This document shows positions 52,952 through 63,060 of a stretch of DNA of 64,000 nucleotides, piece after piece. The DNA is from Aedes albopictus (taxonomy: Eukaryota; Arthropoda; Insecta; Diptera; Culicidae). The translations under genes and the position numbers were made by a program. Positions within the stretch are counted from its first letter, which is position 1; every line of letters begins with the position of its first letter. The DNA lies in assembly GCF_035046485.1 (NCBI RefSeq), contig NC_085138.1, forward strand, positions 332,116,421-332,180,420. Reading direction: 5' to 3'. The notes under the pieces are model-generated. The model was not told the DNA's origin, did not search any database, and worked only from the letters and a program-made list of their open reading frames with translations.

Positions 52952-55922
52952 CGCAGCTGAACCTGAACCACTGTGATGCGGCTCAGCAACTGCTTTGTCA
53001 GGCGGTTTCTGAGTGGGAGACGGATATCGCCATCATTTCGGACCCATACCGAGTACCCGCCGGCAACGGCAACTGGGCCTCGGATGGGACCAGGAAAATG
53101 GCGGCGATATGGACGACGGGTAAATACCCCGTGCAGGAGTTGGTGTCTACTACCTATGAGGGCTTCGTGGTCGCCAAAGTAAACGGGGTCTTCTTCTGTA
53201 GCTGTTATGCGCCTCCGCGGTGGCCGATCGAGCGGTTCACGCAAATGCTGGACCGCTTAACGACCGTGCTAACAGGGCGAAGGCCGGTGGTAATAGCGGG
53301 TGACTTTAATGCCTGGGCTGTGGAATGGGGAAGCCGTTTCACGAACCAGCGGGGTCAGATCCTGCTAGAAACACTGGCCATCTTAGATGTCGACTTGGCT
53401 AACGTCGGTACCAAGAGTACCTATAGTCGAAATGGAGCGGAGTCAATTATTGACGTGACCTTTTGTAGTCCTGGCCTAACAAGTAGTTCGAACTGGAGAG
53501 TAGATGATGGCTACACTCACAGCGACCACCTGGCGGTCTCTACAGTATCGACTACAACAACAGCAGACAGCGGATAGAAGAAGAGGCGGCTAGGCCAAGG
53601 CCAAGCCCTCGTAGGTGGAAGACATCATACTTCGACGAAGAGGTATTTAGGGAAGCGCTCCGCCGTGAGCGAAACTTACTCGGTTTAGACGGCGACGAGC
53701 TGGTAGCGGTGCTCTCACGTGCGTGTGATGCGACCATGCCTAGGCGAGTCCACCCTAGAAATGGGAGGCCACCTGCTTACTGGTGGACCGACGCGATTGC
53801 GGACCTGCGCCGCGCCTGCCTACGGGCTAGGCGGCGGATGCAGCGAGCACGATCAGAGGAAGAGCGAAACGAACGGCGGGTGGTGTTCGCCGCTGCAAAA
53901 GCCGCGCTCAAGACCGAGATAAGAGCAAGCAAGAAGGCCTGCTTTGAGGGTCTCTGTCAGAGTGCCAATACGACCCCGTGGGGTGATGCCTACAGGATCG
54001 TTATGGCCAAGACGAGAGGTGTGATGGCTCCTACAGAGCAATCTCCAGAGATGTTGGAGGGGATCATTGGAGGACTTTTTCCGCGTCACGATCCTAGTCC
54101 TTGGCCTCCTTTCGTAGGACAGCCGGGGACTGGGGCTGGCGATGAGGAAAGGGTCACCGATGTGGAACTTGCGGGGATAGCTAAGTCCCTTAGCGTAGGT
54201 AAGGCCCCAGGTCCGGACGGAGTTCCGAACCTGGCCTTAAAAGTAGCTATTGCAGAAGCTCCCGAGATGTTCAGGTCTGCTATGCAGAAATGCCTGGACG
54301 AGGGAGTTTTCCCAGAAGCTTGGAAGAGGCAGAGCCTGGTACTATTGCCAAAGGCGGGGAAACCACCCGGAGACCCGTCGGCATATAGACCAATATGCTT
54401 GATTGACACGGCGGGGAAGGTGCTCGAAAAGATCATCCTCAATAGAATGTTGAAGTTCACTGAGGGCGTAAATGGTCTCTCGAGCAACCAATATGGCTTC
54501 CGGAAGGGGAGGTCTACCGTAGACGCTATCTTGTCGGTTACAAAAACCGCCGAGAAAGCACTCGAGCCTAAGAGGAGGGGAATTCGCTTCTGCGGGGTAG
54601 TGACTCTGGATGTAAGGAATGCATTTAATAGCGCCAGTTGGGCTGCTATTGCCGATGCGCTCTTGCGTCTGGGGATACCGGAGTACTTGTATAAGATTCT
54701 CGGAAGCTACTTCCAGAATCGCGTACTAGTATACGACACGGAGGTGGGTCGGAAGTGCTTTCACATAACCTCAGGAGTCCCGCAAGGTTCCATCCTGGGT
54801 CCGGTGTTATGGAATGTCATGTACGACGAGGTGTTGAGGTTAGAGTACCCAGTGGGAGTGGTGATTGTCGGATTTGCCGACGATATTACGCTCGAAGTCT
54901 ACGGTGAAACGATCGAGGAGGTGAAGTTGACTACCGACCACTCGATCAAGGTTGTGGAGGCGTGGATGCGGTCCAGAAAACTGGAACTGGCTCACCACAA
55001 GACAGAGGTGACGGTTGTTAACAACATGCAGTCGGCGCAGCAGACGGAGATCAGTGTAGGAGAATGCACTATCCTGTCGAAGCGCTCTGTCAAGCACTTG
55101 GGCGTGATGATCGACGATAAGCTTACCTTCGGTAGCCACGTCGATTATGCCTGTAAAAGAGCCTCCACAGCTATTGCGGCACTGTCCCGGATGATGTCCA
55201 ATAGCTCAGCGGTGTACGCCAGTAAGCGCAAGCTTCTGGCTAGTGTTGCTACGTCCATACTTAGGTATGGCGGCCCGGCGTGGGGTACCGCGCTAAGTAC
55301 TGAATGCTACCGACGGAAGCTGGAAAGTACTTACAGGCTTATGTGTCTGAGGGTTGCAAGCGCGTACCGTACCGTGTCACACGACGCTCTCTGTGTCATT
55401 ACTGGTATGGTGCCCATCAGCATTCTTATCAGTGAGGATATGGAGTGCTTCGAAATTCGCGGCACAAGAGGCATACGCAAGACTGTCAGGATGGCCTCTA
55501 TGGTCAAATGGCAGCGCGCGTGGGACAGTTCCACCAAAGGAAGGTGGACCCATAGGTTGATACCGAGGGTAGATAGTTGGATTAATAGGCGCCATGGGGA
55601 AGTTTCATTCCACCTGACACAGGTCCTTACAGGTCATGGTTGCTTCCGACAGTATCTACACCGTTTCGGGCATGCGGATTCTCCCGAATGCCCAGTGTGC
55701 AATGGTTTAGAGGAAACGGCGGAACACGTTTTGTTCGTGTGCCCGCGTTTTCGCACAATGCGTGACCGCATGCTTGCCACATGCGGGGAGGACACAACTC
55801 CGGACAACTTGGTCCAGAGAATGTGTAGGGATGGGATTAGCTGGAATGCCGTTTCAACGGCTATCACCCATATCGTCTGGGAGCTACAAAGGAGGTGGCG
55901 CGTGGACTCGGAGAATGGCTAG
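52942..55922 (+). pseudogene. R1-clade ORF2 (endonuclease-reverse transcriptase), one frameshift
   Basis: The enzyme that nicks the target and copies the RNA. The AP-type endonuclease covers 52942-53540 (VTQLNLNHC, VIAGDFNAWAVEWGS, YTHSDHLAV). The reverse transcriptase is centred on 54350-54960 (YRPICLIDTAGKVLEKIIL, SGVPQGSILGPVLW, GFADDITLEVYG). A C-terminal zinc finger CPVCNGLEETAEHVLFVC lies near 55690. A one-base loss near 53538 shifts the frame, so the first part ends at TAG 53577 and the rest (open from before 53709 to 55922) is -1 to it. The part downstream has no stop. The usual Glu of the endonuclease EPY motif reads Asp here (ISDPYR). The frame is open upstream of 52942 into ORF1, so its translation probably relies on coupling or frameshifting. 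Confidence 0.9.
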
Positions 55923-56628
55923 TCCAGATGCAGTACAAGAGGTGGTCCAGGGGTTCGAAGTCGGCTTCGTAGGTCATACCGGTGCCCTGCGGTCGAGATC
56001 GACCCTTACAGCGATTAAGTGGCCGCGGAGAGGAAGTCCCGGTAGCGGTGCTGTCGTGGCGTCGGTCTACTGGGTTGGATCTGAGCCCGCGGTTGGAAAG
56101 GGGTCCCCGGCAAGGGTCGGGGTAGGCGAGATCCTGCTGTCTGCAACCTACGGGTGCATCTGATAGGGCCTGAAGGGTAGTGATACCCTTCCTTTGCGGG
56201 CAGGTCAGATCGGGTTGCACGTGGGCATCAGTTCTTGATGTCCGCTCAGCAGTAGGGCGCGGGCGGGGTTGACCCTGCCCGCCTTCCGAGGACAAAGGGA
56301 GTGGCGAGGACCACTCGGGAAACTGGCTAAGCGCCAGCATGCTATCGTGATGGACTCTCCAAAGCGAGTCATCGATGTTCGTTGCTGCTAGGCTACGGCA
56401 GCTAACCTTGAGGGTGCGATATGCACTAGCCCCTCTCTGAAGCAATACCTTCTTGGTGGTTCCGGAGAGACGTAGGGTTTGGCGACCATAGGAATGTGTT
56501 TTAGTGGGTCGAGGAAAGAGTAGTCCTGGCTTCTACCGGCACTGTAGAAGACGGCCTCATCCCCACACTACCCTAACCTTCCTGTTAGGGTGTCTGATGA
56601 GCAGATTTATCCCCCTATGGTTTAGAAG
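55923..56628 (+). other. R1-clade 3' UTR
   Basis: Non-coding sequence between the ORF2 stop and the A tail, GC-rich like the rest of the element. Frames on both strands (55762-56163, 55864-56445) have no conserved content. It ends TTTAGAAG followed by the A run. Confidence 0.75.
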
Positions 56629-56644
56629 AAAAAAAAAAAAAAAA

Positions 56645-57333
56645 AGAGGTGTGGAAATGGCAGAGCTTGGTACTGTTGTCAAAGGCGGGGAAAAATCCGG
56701 AGATCCGTCTGCATATAGATATAAATGTTTGCGCGACACGGCGGGGAAGGCACTTGAAAGCATAATCCTCAAGAGACTGCTGAGGTACACTGAGGGTGTA
56801 GCTGGTCTCCCGAGTAAACAATTCGGTTCCCGGAAAGGGAGGTCGACCTTGGGAGCTAACTTGTTGATTATAAAGACCACCAAGAGGAAGGGAATTCGCA
56901 ACTGTGCAGTAGTGACTCTGGACGGCTTTTGACGATGCGCTTCTGCATTTGAGGATACCTGGGTACTTTTACAAGATTCTCGGAAGTTACTTCCAGAACC
57001 GAGTACTAGTTTACGAAACAGAGGGGGGTCGGAAGTTCTTTCACATAATCTCAAGAGTCCCGCAAGATTCCATCCTGAGTCCGGTGTTATGGAATGACAT
57101 GTACGACGAGGTGTTTAAAGGTTCAATTTTCCGATATGGGGCGACTTTGCGGTAACTCTTCGGTTAACCGATCAAATCGTTGATGTTGATTAGTGCGCAG
57201 CCCACTCGATCGCGGTTGTGAAGAAGTTGATGAGCTCCATGAATTGGTTCATCACAAAACTGTGGAGGTTATTGTGAACACCCAAAAGTCGGAGGTGAAA
57301 AGATTAGGCGACTCTATTATCTACGATTAAGGA
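56645..57333 (+). pseudogene. Degenerate R1-clade copy A2, 3' part
   Basis: Continues copy A2 after the nested insertion: GGCAGAGCTTGGTACTG matches 54332 in the intact copy, followed by RT pieces (GDPSAYRYKCLRDTAGKALE, LPSKQFGSRKGRSTL, VPQDSILSPVLWNDMYDEVF). It ends near 57333 in sequence matching 55095-55125, so the 3' end of the old copy is missing. Several stops, deletions and shifts. Confidence 0.88.
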
Positions 57334-58789
57334 AAAGCACAAACATAAAAAACCAGAATCCCACAATGGTAACATTCATATTTCATGGAGTGTTTCCCCC
57401 AACGAAAAAATGGAACAATCGCGTTTCAAATTCGTCAGACTTGACCTTCGCGCGCATTCTTCTGTGTCCTACGCCAGGCGATTGTATTCAGCAATTTTCT
57501 ACGCCAGGGCTGCCTCTACCCAAAAACCTTGTTTGCATGATTCTCATGATCGAAATTCCATAGACTCTCTAGGTCCATGGCATAACAGTGAGGTTAGGTT
57601 ACCACGCACCGTGTGACGATGGACGCTCAAACCACGAGCGACCCTCAGACACCAGCCGAGTGAGCAAGAGAAAGGTGCGTGTTTGTAACTAATTTTCAAT
57701 TCGATAAACATTTCATCAAAATCATCTAGGGTATTTGTGCCTATCTTAGTCTCATTAAGGATGTGCAACATGAAAAATCACTCACAGCGCAATGTATACG
57801 CTTCAAACTTAATGATACAAACCTTTAACACACGTGCTCACTTCCACTGTTGATCTTACGATGCACTAGAGTGGGATTTACCTTCAATATTTGATTTAAT
57901 TGCGATCACAAATCGCGAGCCACTCGCACCTATCTTCAGCACACCGTAAAATTTTCATCTCATCGCGGTCCACCGGGTGGCCCCTTATTCATCTCAACAG
58001 TATTTACAGCAAATCCACAACCACTCTCACATTTTCTCATCGTAGAGCATTCTGCACTCACCCACTAACGCACTCCCTTTCCCTAGCAGGTGACAGTTTC
58101 ATTGTGATTGTTTTCCTCTCTCGCAAAGGAGAAGTCATAACAATGTGCGGCGCGGAGAATCGTCTATGCTCGCTTCCCACGTTTTGCACTCGCATACATT
58201 CACAGCTGATTGGCAAATCAGTGCTGCCGAACTGGATGATAGTTCGTAAAGCTTGAGCGGTAGCAGCATATTTAGATGAAAACCAAACCAAATATTTTGA
58301 AAGAAATGGCGTTGGAAAATGAAATTATTGATCGATTTGCGTAGAAGTTCGATTACCAAGATGTTAAACCAAGAAACGACCATATTCTGATTGAAAAAAC
58401 ATCGTATTTGTAGTGACCAAATCTCATTCAATTAACTACTTGTTTCTTGATGTCTGGCACCGCTGTGATGCTTGCTTTGGTGCTTCGGCAGAGATGTGCG
58501 CCGCGGTTAAAACATCATTTTTGGTCGTCGGCGGCGGCGGCGTTAAAAATGAGAATTCAATATTTCGCTCTTTTACATCTCATATAGCGAAACATTTTAA
58601 CAAACTATACTTTGCATATGAGAATGTAAATACACTAAAACCTCAATTTATGCATGTTATTTTAATGCACTTTTTAATTTATGCACCTTTTTTATGACCT
58701 GCATAAATTAAGGGAAAGCTACTCAGAACAAATATTGTGCATAAGAATATTTAATAATGACGGTAACTATTGCAACGGCGGCTAAAGGA
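57334..58789. other. Unique DNA, no gene supported
   Basis: No known repeat. Frames such as 57900-58256 (plus) and 58135-58431 (minus) lack codon bias. Near 58640-58710 the imperfect palindrome CTCAATTTATGCATG...TGCATAAATTAAGG suggests a small MITE. Confidence 0.4.
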
Positions 58790-59065
58790 TGAGCAAATGG
58801 AAGTCACAGGGGAGTTTCAGGGGGTTCCCAGGGGTTTCCGCGAGGTACCAGGAGATCTCCGGGGGTTTTTCTAGGGTTTTCGAAAGCATTGCAGAGAGTT
58901 TCAGAGGATTTTCGACGGGGTTTGGAGGCGTTACTGGTACGTTTTCGGGGGTTTTCGAGGATCTCACGTGCGTTAAACGGGTGCAAGTGGGTCTTAGATG
59001 GATTCGGAGGCGTTGGGCAGGCGTTTTTGGGGGTTCAGATGCGTTACATTGGGTCCGAGGGGATT
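58790..59065. repeat. CCCTGAAACGCC-type minisatellite, block D (G-strand)
   Basis: Units GGGGTTTCAGGGG/GGGTTTTCGAGG/GGCGTT in the reverse orientation. The 147-codon plus frame through it is a repeat product. Confidence 0.7.
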
Positions 59066-59067
59066 TT

Positions 59068-59216
59068 AAAGACACTACACACCGTCTTCAGCCAAAGGCT
59101 GCACAGACTGAACATTACACATACACGAGACAACGGACAACACACATAACACCCAGTGGCCCAATGGAGAATTTTCCGTTTGACGAAAAGTTTTCCCCGA
59201 CTGGAGCGGGAATCGA
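59068..59216 (-). mobile_element. 5'-truncated copy of the SINE at 36671
   Basis: Nearly identical to 36671-36812 (GACACTACAC...CCGTCTTCAGCC, CCCAGTGGCCCAATGGAGAA, ACTGGAGCGGGAATCGA) but ends within the B box, so the tRNA head is missing. Confidence 0.85.
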
Positions 59217-59381
59217 AAATGCAAAAATATAAATTTTAGCGTTACGTAATAAATGGATGCTGCCTAAATAATTCTTAAGTTATGGCATGAATTGAATTAT
59301 TAGAACCTGAATTCTTCAGATTTCATTACATCGGAGAAAATTGGGTTGATTTTGAAATTCCTCACATTTTGTATGTATGTA

Positions 59382-59727
59382 CACTGAAGTTTTTTTTTAC
59401 GCTGTTTTTTTTTTGCGCGGTTTTTTTTACGCGGTTTTTTTACGCGGTCCGTCCTAAAAAAAAACGCGTTATTTCAAGACCCGTCGTAAAAAAAACCGCG
59501 TTATTTCAAAAACCGTCGTAAAAAAAATCCGCGTTTTTTTAAAAACACGCGTAAAATAGTCAGCACCACATCTAGCGTGACTTGACTTTTTTTACGACGT
59601 TTTTTGAAATAACGCGGTTTTTTTTTACGACGGGCCTTGAAATAACGCGGTTTTTTTACGACGGGTCTTGAAATAACGCGGTTTTTTGTACGCGGGACCA
59701 TTACCGTCGTAAAAAAAAACTTCAGTG
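59382..59727. mobile_element. MITE with TA target duplication and poly-T/CGCGG repeats
   Basis: Ends CACTGAAGTTTTTTTTTACG and CGTAAAAAAAAACTTCAGTG are inverted repeats flanked by TA on both sides (59380-59381, 59728-59729), as in Tc1/mariner-type MITEs. The interior has tandem and inverted copies of ACGCGGTTTTTTTACG and CGTTATTTCAAGACCCGTCG. The 66-codon minus frame with repeated PRYFK is an artefact. Confidence 0.8.
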
Positions 59728-59729
59728 TA

Positions 59730-61560
59730 ATGAAAAATTGACCCCCTCAATTATAAACGAACGTCGTTATGACGTCACGCGGGGAAAAGCATACATGCTG
59801 TCATTGCATGCTTTATACACCTTGTGTGAAGAATATGATATTTGCTAGGATTTTTATATGATGACTAAAAAGTAACTAAAATCTCAACAGGATCATTGAA
59901 CGAAATATTTTGTTTATTCGGCAATGAATGACATGCATTCATTTTGGGAGCGTTTAAACTTAAATCGATTATTTTCTGAAGATTATTGGGGAAATTCTAA
60001 GTTCGGCGGCGTGGTGAGTTTTAAGCTGGCGGCGTGCTAGAAAATCAAAACATCCGGCGGCGTGAAGTAATAAATCTCGACGGCGCACATCTCTAGTCCT
60101 TGAGACAAAATGAGATGAATATAGGTACTAGGCCGAAGAAGGGGGCTTTTACCCTAGTTCAACACGCTTTGCGCTGGTTCGCTGTCGTCACCCACCACCA
60201 CAACAACGGTCCCTCTCCTGTGCTGTCTGTCTGAATAGAACGACAGGAAAATTAAACTCTCATATCTCATCGCAACCGGGCGACGACCATACACCAACGG
60301 TAAATACATGTGTGCCCAACCGATGAAAGCTGCCCGGTCCGTCCGTCCGTCCACTTCGCATGCCTACCGAGAGCTCTCGGTGCTTGCGGGGGGCTTCTGC
60401 ATGCCATGTCGCGAAGTGTTCTTAGCGCCGACCACTGCGGACCGCCCGCCTCCCGAATCCCGATGTCAGTTCTCATTCTCCCAGCAGAGCTATAGGCGGG
60501 ATGATCGGTCCCGGATAATTAATGATCCCTTAGCTTCGGCCGCAGTCCATCCGTGAACTCCAGAACAAACCGACGACGGCGACGACGACCACCGAAATGA
60601 TGTTTGTGTCTCGAGAGGGTCAGGAACATACATGCACGCATGGTAATGGTGGTGGTCGGTGATTGACGGATGAACGGAACCGAGACGGATGCTCTCCCTG
60701 CCTTGTGTCTATGGATAATGACGAATCATGTGGCCGCAGGCGGCGGCAGCAGTAGCGAGGGGAACGAGAAATTATGTAGAGCAAACTGGCAGCGGCTTAG
60801 AACATCATCATGATTTGTCGATTCGAATTGACGCCTTCCGGTTCCCGCAGGGAAGCTAAGGAACTGCGGGTTAGTTATGTTTCGTGGAGTTCATGGTGAA
60901 CGGTTGTTACGGTCAGTGGTGTTCCAATGCGAATTGGAAGGAGGTGGTACCCAAGCGATAGAAAACTTGTTCTCTCTCGATTGCTGGTGGAATCGGAATT
61001 GAGAGCACAATGTTAAATTTATGATTAAACACATGTTCTTTCGTGAACCAGACTGTCCGTAGCCAGATTTGGAAAATTCCTTGCCGGGAGTATGTTGTTC
61101 AACTCGCAAAGTGAACAGTCAGTGTGAGCGTGACTAGATTAGCAAGATTATATACTGGGAACTCAGCGAAAAGTGAATAAAATGTGTCACGTAGTTTGTG
61201 GCAAATACATTGTTTGACACATAAATGGAAAAAAAATCTATGCTTGGGTGCGATCATGCGATCATCTATCGAAAGTAATTTCAGGTCTGAGTTGATCATA
61301 GAACTTATACATAAAAACACTTGCAAAAACTTTAGCTATGTTATTGCAGATAGTTGCTAAATCTACATATATTGACACATTCTACCAACATACCTTTTCG
61401 CCTTCGGAAAACCATAAAAATGGTCATAATTTGTTTGTTTTTTTTTTGGCTTTGATGAAACTTTCACATTCTCCCAAAAAACTCTTCTAGTTTAGGATTC
61501 CGGGACAGATAATTGCCGCATACTTTGCCTAATGTATACCTCAAGATCCTGATGAGGATG
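59730..61560. other. Unique DNA, partly GC-rich, no gene supported
   Basis: 60150-60900 is GC-rich with CGGCGACGACGACC and GGCGGCGGCAGCAG runs and overlapping frames (60308-60556 plus, 60267-60476 minus) without known content. GGATAATTAATGATCC at 60510-60530 is a possible homeodomain site. It looks like host non-repeat DNA, perhaps regulatory. Confidence 0.4.
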
Positions 61561-61609
61561 ACAAATAGTGTCCTTTTCAGTCTGCAAATTAAGATCAATG
61601 TAACAGCTG

Positions 61610-62100
61610 TGACCTTGGTTTGAGTTTCATCCGCTAGGCGGCGCCAACGTCAAAAATATTCAAACCCCTATATCCTAGCCTATATCTGAGAATCATGATG
61701 AGCTAGAACGATACCGTATTCGGCAAAGTTGTTCAGCAGGCTAAAAGCTATCTGAAAATTGAGTCTTCGGTACGTGATTTATCCGCTAGGTTCCGCCTAT
61801 TATCAAAAAGTTTAAATACGTTTATCTCGAAGCTCTAGTGACCTAAACGTGTGCCGTTTTCAGCAAAGTTGTTTGGCTGGAAAAGATTTATCTGGCAACG
61901 ACAACTTTGGTTCAAGGTATGTACGGTAGGCGGCAACACCTGTGTCAAATTATGCAAACCCCTATACCACAAAATCCTGATGAATGATGCCGTTTTCGAG
62001 TTGTTCAGCAGGCTTAAAGCTATCTGGCAATTGAATCTTTGGTTCGTGATTTATCCGCTAGGTGGCACCAAACGTAAAATAATCAAACACGTCAACCAAA
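61610..62100. repeat. Tandem repeat, about 130-155 bp unit
   Basis: The motif ATCCGCTAGG(C/T)GGC(A/G)CC and its variants recur at about 61634, 61787, 61926 and 62058, each preceded by CAAAGTTGTTCAGCAGGCT-like and TATCTGGCAATTGA-like sequence. Copies are diverged. Confidence 0.7.
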
Positions 62101-62190
62101 TTTTAAGATGATAGCGGTAATATAACCCATTTTCTATTAGCTTTCAACTGTTTTTTACAGAATTTAGCAAAAAAAAATCTATAAAAAAAA

Positions 62191-62724
62191 GTTATTAAGT
62201 AAATTAACTCTTCATGTCATCGACCAAAAGTTTGGGGTCATCCCTCAATATGATGTATCAGCCAAAAGTTTGGGGTCACTTTCGTAAAACATGAAAAAGT
62301 GATTTGGAGATATCTTCGTCATCTACAGTTCAATTTTAATTCTTTTTGGCTCATTTTAAAGATAATTAACTAGATTTACGTTTGATGTCTTAAACTTAAC
62401 GTATTCAACGATTTTTATATATAAAAATGTTATGTAAAGTTAACACATTTCACCACACTTCAAAAAATGAGGCAACTTTACGTTAAGTTTTAGTATGTAA
62501 ATTTCAACAAATATGTGTGGTTCAATGTCTATGCAGTAAGTATAATTCATTTTGTTTCAAATAAGCCAAGAAAAATTAAAATTTAATGAAAGATGACAAA
62601 GATATCAACAAATAACTTTTCCATGTTTTACGATAGTGACCCCAAACTTTTGGCCGATACATCATTTTGAGGGGTGACCCCAAACTTTTGGTCGATGATA
62701 TCAAGGATTGATTTACTTAATAAC
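62191..62724. mobile_element. MITE with long inverted repeats (CAAAAGTTTGGGGTCA)
   Basis: Arms of about 110 bp start GTTATTAAGTAAATTAA and end in the complementary ATTTACTTAATAAC. Each arm has two copies of CCAAAAGTTTGGGGTCA separated by about 35 bp, giving four in all. The 330-bp centre is AT-rich without a frame. No clear target duplication. Confidence 0.8.
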
Positions 62725-62739
62725 ATTTTTTTTTGCCTT

Positions 62740-63060
62740 TCTCGTACAATAAGTGTACTGGAAAGGCTATATGTTCACTACAAAAATGACTTTTTGATAG
62801 AAGGCCCGGAGAGTCGAATCACATATACCAATCGACTCAGCTCGACGAATTGAGGTGATGTCTGTGTGTATGTATGTGTGTGTGTATGTGTGTGTGTATG
62901 TGTGTGTGTGTATGTGTGTGTGTATGTGTGTGTGTATGTGTACAAAAAAACTCACATCACTTTTTGGCAGTAAACCTCAACCGATTTTAATGACCGATGG
63001 TTCATTCGACGCGGAATCTGGTCCTATTATTTCCTATTGAAAATGGTTCGGATCGGTCCA
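62740..63060 (+). other. Repeat leader before the 152-bp array
   Basis: Begins GCCTTTCTCGTACAATAAGT and continues through CGACTCAGCTCGACGAATTG to the microsatellite, then CGGATCGGTCCAGCCGTTCC. I remember closely similar stretches as common in Aedes DNA, but cannot name the family. Confidence 0.45.
62860..62942. repeat. TGTGTATG microsatellite
   Basis: About ten units of (TG)nTATG. Frames on both strands through it are artefacts. Confidence 0.9.

Larger units (their letters stand above)
51108..56644 (+). mobile_element. R1-clade non-LTR retrotransposon, nearly full length
   Basis: About 5.5 kb with 5' UTR, ORF1, ORF2, a 3' UTR of about 700 bp and a 17-A tail (56629-56645). It is flanked by AGAGGTGTGGAAAT (51094-51107 and 56645-56658), 13 or 14 bp depending on the last A, as expected for R1-type target-primed insertion. 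It landed in an older member of its own family. No RNase H domain is seen in ORF2, consistent with the R1 clade. One frameshift in ORF2 (near 53538) makes this copy probably inactive. Confidence 0.92.

Noticed and set aside
55762..56445. Frames of 133-193 codons in the R1 3' UTR on both strands
   Set aside because: They lie after the conserved end of ORF2, overlap on both strands and have no known domain.
59501..59701. Minus-strand frame with repeated PRYFK units
   Set aside because: It comes from the T-run/ACGCGG repeats of a MITE.
62767..63040. Histidine/threonine- or cysteine/valine-rich frames
   Set aside because: They are translations of the TG microsatellite.
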